This document shows positions 10,654 through 23,300 of a DNA stretch of 64,000 bases, piece after piece; positions within the stretch are counted from its first letter, which is position 1; each line of letters begins with the position of its first letter. This DNA is from Bugula neritina (taxonomy: Eukaryota; Bryozoa; Gymnolaemata; Cheilostomatida; Bugulidae): the NCBI GenBank assembly GCA_964035545.1, contig OZ037772.1:3046501-3110500 (forward strand). The letters are read 5' to 3'. The position numbers and the translations under genes were made by a program. Under the pieces are notes generated by a model. It was given only the letters and a program-made list of their open reading frames with translations. It was not told the DNA's origin and did not search any database.

Positions 10654-12719
10654 GTAAGGGTACGAAAGTGATAAGTATCTTATAGCTAAAGAGCAAAGTG
10701 CTATAATCCTTAGGCTAGAAGTCCTGTTGCGAAACATCATATATGTGGAAGTATACTTTTAGGGCTAATGTTGTACCATCTCCAATAATTAGTTGTATGT
10801 CCTGTATCATGGTGTATAACCTTGTAAGTGTGTCTATTTAATGTTACTGCTATTCTATATAGTAGGCATACACTATGTATGGAAGAAAAGATATATTATA
10901 AATGGGGAAAAGATAGAATACATGGAAGTATTCAATACAAAACAATATTAAGCTCTAACTAAGGTTGCAGGGAAGCAGGATGCTATATCTGTAGTATATT
11001 ATATTGTAGTGGTATAGCATACAAAATGTCAAGTATGAAATAATACTTGAATACATCTATAGCAACTGAATAAGGAAACATAGAGCAAGCCATTTTTTGT
11101 AAAACTAATCATCGATTAAGTACAGAATAAGTCATGAAAAGTTGTATAATTTTGTATTTTATACCGAAAAAAGTTTTCTTTAGTTAAATTATTATTTTAG
11201 TTGTTGAAAGAACAACTGTTATATTGACTCTAATAGTTTCACTTGAAGCTTTCCTGCAGTGTAGCAGTGCTTGTTCTATTCATTCAGTCAGTTACTTAAC
11301 TGTTATTTAAAGTCAGTCAACAACTAAAGTTACTAGTCTGTAGGCTGTTCTATTTACTCTAGGGCCTAGGCTTTAAAAATGAAGAACTTCATTCTCTACC
11401 ATCTAACACTTGTAACCTATTGATAGTCCAGGGTGCTTTGCTTGCCATACTCTGGCTTACAGACAGAGGATTAAAATTGCTTTTTATTACTGGGTACCTG
11501 TTATATTTTGCTCTTACAAGATAAATAAGTTTTAAAATATGCTAAAAGTATAAAAAGTATAAAAACATTTTTAATGGTAGCACCATACATTGTTGTCCAG
11601 TTTGTATCTCTATCCTAATATTTTGCGTTATTATTATTGTTATCAATTTGTGAAAAGAGGTACTGAAAAAGCTTTTTATGAAACTTTGAAACATTTACCC
11701 CATACACAACTTACTGGATTGCTCTGTATCACCGTAGGCTGGCGGTAAAGTTAGCCAAAATTGCTTATTTTGAAGTCTAGCTTTTGTGAAAATTGGCAAG
11801 CTTTAGTTAATAACCTGTAATTATATAGCCAAGTTGTTTAATTAAGATTTAAAGTAGCATTGTGTTACACACAATAGTTTCGGAAAACAATTGAAAGAAA
11901 AGTTCAATAATATATTATTAGAATACCAGGAAAGTCTTGCTGATGTTTATAAAGCATGCATTAAACGGACTGTATTTCAATGGAAGATGTCTTACACATT
12001 GTAGAGGAAAAGTTGTCTACTTGCCTTAGTTTACAAGGCTATAGCATAAACAAAAAACAAAAAAATTAGGAAGAAATTTGGTGCTTGTCACAAATATTAT
12101 GTTAATTTGTCTCTCTAGCATTAGGACAAAAAGAGAGATAAACCAGTTGCTCATATTGTGAGATTGTGCATAACCTGCTATATACTAGCTTACAAATTGT
12201 TGAGTGCCAATATTTAAATTATCAATAAATTTATGCTAGGTAAGGCCAGTAAGAAAATTTAGTTTACCAGTAGTAACTTATATATTTTGACTGCTAGAAA
12301 GTTTAACTGCATTAACAAATAAGCCTCCTTATGCTGTGTAAGATTAAATAAAAAGTACATAAAAGCAGTAACAAAGACAAGTTCTGAAACGTCTGCTCTT
12401 GCAAACAAAATGCCTAATTGCTAAGTGTTGGAAGCAGTTTCGAAGAAGCGCGTATATTAATTGTTAACATTCAACCTATAAGTTACTGCTAAAAATTGAA
12501 AAAAAATTCAAGGCACATTCAGAAGCTTGCTAATATATTTCTTTTAAAGCTGCAATTGAAGAGTAATTTGTAGTGTAACGGCTGGATTTCTAGCCCACAA
12601 AAAGTTTCAATAGCTTATAAAAGGGTAGACAACAGATGTGCCTCACCCGCCTGCCACAGACGTGTGTCACTTGCAGTAAATGGTAAATAGTATTATAATG
12701 AGTGTTAATGAGAGATGAG
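10654..12719. other. non-coding AT-rich DNA
   Basis: I see no exon, RNA gene or repeat array that I can support in this stretch. Confidence 0.4.
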
Positions 12720-13137
12720 CTCCATTACATATGAATGTTATTAATTACATTTAATTTGGTTCTCACAAGGGATAAATAGAAGTTATAAAATCTTACTCAT
12801 GGGGTCCAACTATGTGGAGCAATTTTAACATTGGCTAATCTTCTTTGTTCTCAGCAGTGATTACTAGTGGATACAATACTGCATTGAATTATTCTGAACT
12901 TGTTTAAATAAATACTTGGTATAGTAGAAAAATTATAAATTTTGTTTTAGGATTTAAACTTTGAAATATAATAGATATGCAATTACAAAGTAATTCTAAA
13001 ACCCGATTCCATTTCTAGATGTGTAATATATGTTCTACAATTACAGTTTTATACATATGTAACAAACTACATTCAATTACTTGAAAAAAAAATTAATTGA
13101 TCACAACTAATTACAAATTACAATTTCTCAAACCCTG
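12720..13137 (+). mobile_element. old, diverged copy of the hAT-type MITE family
   Basis: The order of segments matches the better copies at 22005 and 23314: a TTCTCACAAGGGATAAATAGAAG block, a GGTCCAACTA block, TTCTCAGCAGTGAT, then repeated AATTACA motifs ending in AACCCTG at 13137. The left terminus is unrecognisable, and the internal 640-bp insertion seen at 22266-22905 is absent. Confidence 0.6.
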
Positions 13138-14566
13138 GTGGTAATGGTTAATAACTGGCAGACTCAAATATCCTGTGTGCAACAGTTTTTAGGGTTGGGT
13201 ATTTAAAAATATTTTCTATTTGTTTTTTCATATTTCTAATTTGTGTCCCTCATATGTGAGGGCTGAGAGTATGAAAGCTGTTGAAGGTGAATGGAATATT
13301 CTTAGCCTTCTGAACTGAATTATCCTGCATGTACTGCACAATTTGTCAGATAATTTCCCAGAGTACACAGGTATAACTGCTTGATTATCTCCCCACTTTG
13401 TCACTCAAACTGCCTTCAGAGCTCATCAGCACTTGCCTATTATACTAGCAGATTTGTCTAAATATGAATTTTAGCCCAAGTAGAATTAGCTAGCAAAACA
13501 GGTATGTAAATGTTGTATACAAGGGCTTTAGATGTTTTGAGTATTGGTTTGTCTATAAGTTATTTTCAAGTTTACGAAAAAAGATTCTAGTAAGTTAGCT
13601 GCTTGGTGACTTTCTCTCTAAGAATCAATAAGAATATTTTGGTCATGAATCATTCATTTTATATCTCAGTTTTTTTTTATCTCAGAAATAAAGATTAAAT
13701 CGGCTCTCTATAGTTAACATGGTAGTTTATTTAGTGGTAAATGAGCATCAGACTCTACTTATGCACCATAATTGGTCACAAGTCTTGAGAAGGTGAAGTG
13801 AAAACTTCATATAAACTACTATCTGTAGTAAGACAAAACTACTGCTACTGTTGCAGGCACACTCAGCTCTCATGTGCCTTACAGACGTCTTAAACATAAG
13901 ACAGTGTATGATGCTGAGGGAGACAACTCTCGATTCTATCCATCTATTCCTCACTATCTCTCACACGCTGCTCAGCACAAGGTCGCACAGGTGTGAGCCA
14001 TCACTTCCAGTGCCAACTTAACATATCCTTTTCATTCCTCAGCCAATCAGATCAGCTCAAGTGATGCACCAATAATATATCACATTGTTGACTTGAGAAA
14101 GCAGGTGCTACAGCAGGAGCCCTGCACCATCACTGGGCAATCTGTCATGAGCTCACGGTTTTCTCTTGCACTGCTATGTATAAAGTAACAGTATTCTTTT
14201 ATACAATATTAAGCTGTTAGTTCAGCATATAACTTGTCTCTATGGTTTTATATTATAGTTTATAAGACCATGCCTCTCATGTATGTTTTCAACATGGAGA
14301 TAATTTGGCATGTAGTAATAAGCTCGTGACTTTTCTGGCATCACCAGGAATGCTGACAGGTTTTGATATATTATATTATTAATCCATTTATTGCAAGACA
14401 TAATAACCTGTACACCTTTTGTTTTGAGTATATTATTACAAGAACAAGTTGTGTTTTTGAATGCACTTTATTTGACTTATTTATAAATTCAACAATTAAT
14501 ACCAAGGTGCCATGTTAATGATGTTGAGTTTCCTTGTAAGTCTTCTTGTCGGTAAATAAAAATAAT
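13138..14566. other. non-coding DNA with a short dispersed repeat
   Basis: Nothing with coding character was found. The segment at 13825-13905 is shared with the minus-strand gene region (see separate entry). Confidence 0.4.
13825..13905 (+). repeat. short dispersed repeat R2, copy 1
   Basis: About 75 bases around ACTACTGCTACTGTTGCAG and CTCAGCTCTCATGTGCC are shared with 19176-19250 with only a few differences. No termini were defined. Confidence 0.65.
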
Positions 14567-14704
<138 letters not shown>

Positions 14705-15048
14705 TATAGTTATAAACATGCACGTACATAAAGAAAATAACATTCATGCGACTAGTAGTAAATACTGTTTAGTATGAGCTTTTACTAATTTTGCTATGGC
14801 ATGTAGCTGCATTATAATAAATAGCGAGTGAGTATACACTACTAAATGGATTGGTGCAGAACCTAAAGCACTTTATAGTCGTTTATGCAGAATCTTTCTT
14901 TCAGTTTAATATATGAAAGTTATAAAAATTATTTTAGAGAGAACATACACTAACTGAAAGCCAATTTGTTTTCAATAAAGTATATCATAGACCTGCATAT
15001 TTTGTTCAGGAAAGAAGAGAGAGCCACAAAGGAAGAGCCACGCCTACC

Positions 15049-15384
15049 ATGTCTAATGAAAACAGACCTGTCATACTAAGTAGCTACAGACCTGCTATAC
15101 CAGATAAAAACAAACCTGTCATATTGCACAAAACTGAACCTGTAGTACTGAGCAAAGAGCAACCAATCAAATATTCCAAGCAAAGAGGAAACAATTCAGC
15201 ATTGTGGAAAAACCTCTCCAGGCAGGATCAGCAAACTCCGACAGCTGAGCAAAGTTTTAGTTACAGAAAAGGAAGAATTGCCAAGTATTGTGATGATTCA
15301 GTGAGGAAAACAGCATGCTTACCTTGTTCTGGTAACCACTACACAACTGTGAAGAGAAAGGGCTGGAAAGCTACACAGCTTTGA
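15049..15384 (+). CDS. hypothetical 111-residue basic protein
   Basis: The frame starts with an ATG in a fair context (TACCATGT) and ends with TGA. A possible acceptor lies just upstream (TTGTTCAG at about 15003-15010). The N-terminal third repeats a loose 12-14 residue unit with the core R/K-P-V/A-I-L, seen four times. The rest is basic and serine-rich with a possible C-P-C turn. I recognise no family. It may be a terminal exon or a chance open frame. Confidence 0.3.
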   Translation: MSNENRPVILSSYRPAIPDKNKPVILHKTEPVVLSKEQPIKYSKQRGNNSALWKNLSRQDQQTPTAEQSFSYRKGRIAKYCDDSVRKTACLPCSGNHYTTVKRKGWKATQL

Positions 15385-16103
15385 GAGATTTGTCATACAG
15401 ACAGCTGTTCTATAGGAAGTGTTACATAAGAGTTGTGACTATTGTCTATTATAGACAGGGTTGTAAGGATGTGGACACAGTTTTAGGATTTATTATTTTA
15501 GGAATCCAATACTTTAGTTATGTTATGATAGCATTAACTTAGCAGAAGCTTTGGTGGAATTTGATATAATGCTTAATTACTACTCAGAGCAGGATAGTTT
15601 AGTATTTTTTTAAAAAGAACATAATATTATATTTGTATTTTCTTATAAATAGATGTTTATTATACATGCCGATCATAAAAGTCAATTCATTATATGGTAT
15701 ACTAAAATTACATCTGTAAATAAACATGTGCATGCTGCAGCTGAAAAATAAAAATAAAATGAGAAGGAAACAAAACGTATTCAACTAGATGAGTCATCAA
15801 ATGACATTGCTGTATAAAATGACGGATTAGGAAAGAGAAAGCCTGTCGAAACAAAGCAACACTGAACTACAATATGGCTAACAAATACTAGGTCAACAGA
15901 AATAATATCAAAATCAATGAATAAAATACCAAGAGGTGTAAAATGTCAATATAAGTACACATAGAAGAAATAGGTGATATACAGAATAAAAAGCAACAGT
16001 AATATTGTTAAAGCTTTTCAATTTCACACAAATATAAAATCTTTACAAGGCATTATTGTATATATAACTATTTGTATTAGAAGAGAGAAACAATATAATT
16101 TAG
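15385..16103. other. non-coding AT-rich DNA
   Basis: I see nothing that I can support here. Confidence 0.4.
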
Positions 16104-16413
16104 TATGCTCACATGGAACTATAGAAGGAAATGTCAGCTAAAAGAGGAAGGAAATGGAGGTCAAGGCCAGCAAAACAATGTCAAGGTCAACTGGAAAAAA
16201 AGTAGTTTAGGTCACGACTTTTCATTCTCAAACATGGCGGCTAGTTTGAGCACACTTTTGGACTAGAAGAGGAAGGAGGCGAGGAGACCACAGAGCTCTC
16301 TGGGGAGGGAGGTAAAACACACTTTAGCTACAAAGCAAGAGTTGAAAAGAGAACTAATTGGAAAAAGTTGAAATTTTACTCAATTTGATCAAAAATGAAC
16401 AGATATTAATAAA
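16104..16413 (+). repeat. dispersed repeat family R1, copy 2
   Basis: Second copy of the block at 5406-5714, same orientation, with a few substitutions and single-base indels. It is followed by a TA/TTA-rich simple tract (about 16440-16600). Confidence 0.75.
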
Positions 16414-16638
16414 AAAATTCTACAGATTCTAACGCTGATAAGCCAGGAAAACTATAGCATATTATAATTATATTATCACCTCCATTATATAATAATTATA
16501 TTACATAATATATTATACTGTTTATATGCCATATTACCATTATATTATATTATAATCATGCTATATTATAAATATGGTATATTATTATATTATACTATCA
16601 ATGTACATGACTTGCACCAAGTAGATGCCAATTGTTAC

Positions 16639-17351
16639 CTTTTCTGTGTTGGCAACTTGGGGCAGAACTCTTTTGGGTCGAATGTCTGAAATAGATGGGG
16701 AAGAGATGATTCACCGCCCCTAGCAGAGGCGTGATGTCAGGAGAAAAATCCGAGGCTAAGTTACGACAACTTCTCATGGTGTTGGCGGCTTTGAGAAAGA
16801 TAGCTCTGTCGTACTCCTTGCCTGAAGACAGGAAACGGGTCATTGTACTTCCATAAAGGAAATGTACATGAACTGTATCAGAAGCTCAAACTAACGTCTG
16901 TTAATAGTATTGGAAGATATAACAATCCTAATGAGAATTAAAGGCTCTATTATTAGTAATCATCAGATATTTGAATTTGAATTGTGGGAGGCTAACGCAC
17001 TCACCCTGAGTAAACATCAGTTTGAACAGAGCACTGAGGTTATCTCCAATACTGTTGAGACTAGCTATAGCCTGGGAGCACATATCATATTGCAGCCACG
17101 GGTCTATGTCGGTAGGTTTCATACCTTCCAACTGTAAAGAGACGAAAGAGCGAATAAAAATGAATAACTAAACAGAGAATACATTCACTAACAGGTGGTT
17201 GTCAGGTGGGTGATATTCACTACTGCTTCCCTCTGATCGCGTCATGTAACAGTCAAACATGACATCACATGTCGACTCACTCTGCACTGCGGGTGGCTGT
17301 GACAAACAGTGCTCCATACTCAGACCACCCACAGTCCAAGCACCTGGAGCA
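16639..17351 (-). CDS. unknown minus-strand gene: last exons seen
   Basis: Exons 17131-17005 (LEGMKPTDIDPWLQYDMCSQ onward) and 16821-16639 (KEYDRAIFLKAANTMRSCRN onward) join in phase 1. The 17351-17281 exon before them starts in phase with 17447 but ends in a phase that meets a stop. Inside the 16821-16639 exon, about 29 bases flanked by GTGAAT and TTTCAG could be a tiny intron; removing them switches to another open frame. No stop codon or polyadenylation site could be assigned. Confidence 0.5.
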
Positions 17352-20300
17352 CTGCCCACACATGGCAACAAGTGACAAGAAAAAGTGCTTGGGATAACTA
17401 GCAATACAAAGATAATTAACAGTCAGAGTATGAAGTTGGTACTCACCAGTTTGAAGGTGTTCCCAATACCATCTCTATAACTGGTTAGAAAGGATTGCAC
17501 TTGGTTGAGTACTCTGTTAACAGCACCATAAATATCCTCTTTAGCGTGGCAGTTGCCGGCACCTGCACAACATGGAATAATTACCACCTGCTATCCGTTG
17601 ACATCTATGAGACTATAGTTGCTAGTGACATCAAATGACAGGTACTTGGTTAGCAAATTTATACAAAGATGAGAGTTCTACTGTCACTTGATCAAAGCTT
17701 CCGACACTCATCCCCAGTGTGACTCATAAATTATATATGACTTAGGCTAGCAGGTGAGCATGAGCTCATATTATAAGCTATGTAGCTCAAAACTATGCAA
17801 GCATCCTACCATAAAGAGACACCACTACACCGCACCATGGGTATGAGAGTATTCATAAGAACTAAAGCTACACTCAAGCCCCACCAACATGATAGAATAT
17901 GTCACAGACACTTACTATTGCACATATAGTCTATGGATGAGAAGGTTGCAGTCAGCTTCTCTGTAGATGTATGGATACATTGAGCAAGGGCACCTTGGGC
18001 ACATGCCATGCGCACATCTGTTGACAGCTGTCAAGTACATGACAGTACATATTGATGCACTGCCTTATCTATGTTACTCAGCAGTGCCTGCCAACAAATA
18101 TGGAAATATTACTCAGGAAATGAGCAGAATTATTTTTATTTCAGAGATTTTTACATATTCTTACATTAACAAAGGCATAAATTTTGAACATCTACATAAA
18201 ATATTGGAGATATGTTAACTTTTTCGGCAACATCTGTAAGTTGAAAAATAAAAAACAAGTTTCTGCCCAACATAAAATGTCAACCATTGGAGAATCTTCT
18301 GGCCCTATAAGTTTGTATCATGAGGGTATATTTAATACGATGTTACGTGATTATATGGAGTTGTCATCACAATACAGAATAGTGATAGTTTTGAGCAACA
18401 AGTCTTATATTATTATATGAACTTATTGAGAAATAGCATCTTGGGAACATAGGCTTTACATTACTACATTACAATACATACACATGTATAACAGAAGTTG
18501 AACAAAATATTTTTATATTCCTATCCTAAGAATTTCAAAATTTTTGAAGTCAGTTGGGTGCTACCTTTTATATGTACACTGTTCAGTGGAATGCTATTCT
18601 AAACAAAGAAAGTGTTATTTAAACTCATTAATTTTAGTTGCTAAGAGAGCTAAAGTTGCAGATAGTTCTTTTCCTTTCAGATAAAACGTGTTACATATGC
18701 ATATGAATATGTTCAACTGATGATAGCAATTAAAATACAAATACCTTGCAACATAAAATAACACAACACCTGCAAAATACTGCTTACAATCGAATTTGCA
18801 GTTCTAACTGCAATATTGAGTCTACCCTGTGGCCCCTGTAGTGTAATGGTAGCACGCCAGCGGGTGGAAAAGTTTTTAATTAGGTTTTGGGTTTGAAAAG
18901 AAATTAGGACTCACCTGCTGACGCTGCCTTGTAGCTCTCCAGAATGCTGCCAGCAGAGATTCTACACAACTCACACTGCTGCAGTATGCAGTCAAACACC
19001 TTCCTGCTCCCTGCATTGGTTGCTATAAACAGTACAGAGCTACACGTATGAGATAAGAGTGGACTAACAGAGTAGTCTCTGAGAATATATACAAGGTATA
19101 TGATCAGAGAGGAGATTATTCCAAAACAGCCAAAACTAGGTTGGTATGAAAATAATCCGACTTAATTAATGACTTTAGTAGTAAAACTACTGCTACTGTT
19201 GCAGACACACTCAGCTCTCATGTGCCTCACAGACGTCTCAGACATAAGGTAGTAAACTGCTTTAGTAATTGAATTTTTTGTAAAAAGGGTGACAAAAAAC
19301 AGAAAAAGTAACCGAATACATTTACTTTTTTGTAGACTGTAGGAGACGAAATCCTTGCACATGGAGAACATGGTACTGGAAGACATGAGCTTTGACCTTG
19401 ACCTGCCTCTGACCTTCATAGATAGAGACTGTTGATTGGCTGAAGCAGAGTTGAAGACTAACTCCATAGAAGTGAGTTTATTCTCACAGCTAAGGATCTC
19501 GCTCAGACTGTCAATAGAGAAACACAGAGATAGAGCTGCTCTACTCATACGTGGTGGAAGTTGATAAATGTCAGGGTGGTGTGGGGGGGGGGGTGGGTGG
19601 GGTGGTGGAAAGCATGACTAGCAAGAGACTTAGCAATTATAAACTGGAAAAAGCTCTCAAAAACACAATCAAAATAAGCATATAGACAAACTATACCCTT
19701 TCTCCTATAATATATATAAATTAAACACATAAACTATAACTGCAGTCAGGAGAACATAACTCTGAAAATAAAACAATGAGCTGTGTAATTCTGTATGTTG
19801 ATTTTCCAGGTAAAGCAGGTGTAGAGCTCAAAGGGTTACCAAGTAACTGATATTAACAGAGTAACATGAAGGTATATACAGAGTAACATGAAGATATATA
19901 CAGAGTAACATGAAGGTATATACAGAGTAACATGAAGGTATATACAGAGTAACATGAAGGTATATACAGAGTAACATGAAGGTATATACAGAGTAACATG
20001 AAGGTATATACAGAGTAACAGGAAGGTATATACAGAGTAACATGAAGATATATACAGAGTAACATGAAGGTATATACAGAGTAACATGAAGGTATATACA
20101 GAGTAACACGAAGGTATATACAGAGTAACATGAAGGTATATACAGAGTAACATGAAGGTATATACAGAGTAACATGAAGGTATATACAGAGTAACATGAA
20201 GGTATATACAGAGTAACATGAAGGTATATACAGAGTAACATGAAGGTATATACAGAGTAACATGAAGGTATATACAGAGTAACATGAAGGTATATACAGA

Positions 20301-23300
20301 GTAACATGAAGGTATATACAGAGTAACATGAAGGTATATACAGAGTAGCATGAAGGTATATACAGAGTAACATGAAGATATATACAGAGTAACATGAAGG
20401 TATATACAGAGTAACAGGAAGGACACACTGGCCGGTCAGTACTTTATCTACATGAAATCCGCACAAGAGCCAAAGTTGGGGCTAGCATGTGTTCCTAGGC
20501 TTACTCTCCTAGATGCTACAAATGCTGTCACCGTGCCCACTCTTGCAGGTCAACATACAACCCAACAGGAAACTAAAGACAACAGAACGGGGCTGACAAA
20601 CCAACCAATCAAATTATAAATAAAGAGGAACTCATGACTCACTCTGTCCAGACGGTGTCGGTAAATGAGGCCATCTTTGTTCACCCAAAACGTGTTGAAT
20701 CCATCTTTTTTACTACAAAACAATCATGTGACCAGCATCATGTGACCAACTCCATATTATTGCAGAAAGCAGTAGAAAGTGTTAAACTTGCGAAGTACAA
20801 GTAGCCATGTTGGAAGAATCTACTAGCAGAAAGGGACNNNNNNNNNNNNNNNNNNNNNNNNNNNNNNNNNNNNNNNNNNNNNNNNNNNNNNNNNNNNNNN
20901 NNNNNNNNNNNNNNNNNNNNNNNNNNNNNNNNNNNNNNNNNNNNNNNNNNNNNNNNNNNNNNNNNNNNNNNNNNNNNNNNNNNNNNNNNNNNNNNNNNNN
21001 NNNNNNNNNNNNNNNNNNNNNNNNNNNNNNNNNNNNNGAGAGAGAGGGAGAGAGAGAGGACGGATCAACAGTTACTAGCATCTCAATTTCCCCACAATTC
21101 TCACCTGTTCTGTGATCTTCACCTTGATCTCTTCCAAGTTGTCATGACTTGGTAACCTGCTGTCTCCACTGTTGGAATCTGGTCTTATACCCTCACTCTC
21201 ATTGGACAAGTTGCTAGCTAGTAATGTGTGAGCAAATGGTGTGTTGGTGTTTAATGCTGAGTTATTACTAGTGTTTACTGCTGACTGAGAGAGATTCGGC
21301 CTCAACTACAAAACATAACAGGATAATCTACAGTACAAGGAGGGGATCTACAGTACAAGGAGAAGATCTACAGTACAAGGAGAGGCTCTACAGTACAAGG
21401 AGAGGATCTACAGTACAAGGAGAGAATCTACAGTACAAGGAGGGGATCTACAGTACAAGGAGGGGATCTACAGTACAAGGAGAGGATCTACAGTACAAGG
21501 AGAAGATCTACAGTACAAGGAGAGGATCTACAGTACAAGGAGAGGATCTACAGTACAAGGAGAAGATCTACAGTACAAGGAGGGGATCTACAGTACAAGG
21601 AGAGGATCTACAGTACAAGGAGAAGATCTACAGTACAAGGAGAGGTTCTACAGTACAAGGAGAGAATCTACAGTACAAGGAGAGGATCTAATGTATTCTT
21701 TAGCTGCAGTCTCACAAGAGAATGGATACTCTACCAGACGTGTGTATGATATGTGAGTGGTAGATGAACTCACCTGGTCAGCCATTGAAAGTCGAATGAG
21801 TTCACTAGATATCACTCCGTCTGTGTCACACAGGAAGTGCTTCCTCTAAGAGTTCTGGACCTTTGTCTTCGCTCCTATGGCAACAGCAGTGAAACTATTA
21901 GTTACTATAGCAACAGCAGTGAAACTATTAGTTACTATAGCAACAGTAGTGAAATTAGTTACTATAGTAACAGCAGTGGCATTATTAGTTACTATAGTAA
22001 CAGCCAGGGTTGGGGTCAATTACATGTAAATGTAATTAATTACAATTACAATTACATGAAGATTTGTCAATTACAATTACAATTATAATTACAGTTAAAA
22101 ATAAATGTAATTAATTACAATTACAATTACATGGCAATGTAATTAATTACAATTACAATTACTTTTGTTCTCACAAAAAATAAATAGAAGTCACTTCTAG
22201 GGTCTAACTACCAGGGGCAGTGTTGACAGTGGTGAACCTCTTTTATTTTCTACAGTGATACTATAGGGTCATTCCATACCAAATCAACCAACTTTCAAGG
22301 GGTCCCACGTCTTTGTGTTTCAGATTTTGCTCATATTTACACTAAATGGACCTACACATGTTGAGATTACCATTCGTGAATATTTCTGGCCTGACACAAA
22401 AACATTTTGAGAAATTACTACTTTGGTAAACAAAGGTTGGAAAATATTTTGAGGAAAATTTGTGATTTATACTTTTAGACCAATTTATAAGTAATTTAAA
22501 ATTTGATTAGGCGAGTATTTGAAATTTTTCAAAATTTACAAAGTTTTGTTCATATTCAATGACTTTGCATATATGCACACAAAGTATTCTGTAGTATGTG
22601 TTGCTACTAGTGCAAATTAATAGGTATTATCAAACCACACAGCAAATTTTAAGGCTCAGTCTAGAAAAATGATTGAGATATAGACGTTTATAGATTAGTC
22701 TAAAAGTAGAAATCACAAATTTTCCTCAAAATGTTTCTCAACTTTTGTCCACAAAAGTAGTCAGTTCTCAAAAAGAATTTGTGTCATGCCAGAAATACTG
22801 AAGAAGAGTACTTGAGGCATGTGTAGGTCTGTTTGGTGTAAACATGAACAAAATCTGAGACGCAAATAGACGCGGGCAATTCGGTGAGTTAGCATGAAAT
22901 GACCCTATACTATATTGACCTAACTATCTGAACTTGTTATTTAACAGTAGGCATTGAAGAAAAAGAAGGAATTTTTTAGGATTTAAAAGTTGGAAGTAAT
23001 TGACATGTAATTATAAAGTAATTGTAAAAATCAATTACATTAGATATGTAATTAATTACAATTACAATTACAATTACATTTTTAAACCTCAATTACAAAT
23101 TACATTCAATTACTTGAAAAAATGTAATTAATTACAGCCAATTACAATTACAAATTACAATTACCCCAACCCTGGTAACAGCAGTGAAATTAGTTACTAT
23201 AGCAACAGCAGTGTAACTAGTAGCTAAACTAACTCGTGCACAGAGCAAATATAAACATACACAGCTATAGTGTACACAGAGTAGATATAAATATACACAG

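Larger units (their letters stand above)
21877..23225. repeat. 30-bp minisatellite split by a MITE
   Basis: Units based on CAACAGCAGTGAAACTATTA followed by GTTACTATAG occupy 21877-22004 and resume at 23175-23225. The hAT-type MITE at 22005-23174 sits between them. Confidence 0.85.

Noticed and set aside
19828-20466. Three overlapping minus-strand frames of about 200 codons
   Set aside because: They arise from the 22-bp minisatellite, which has no stop in any minus frame.
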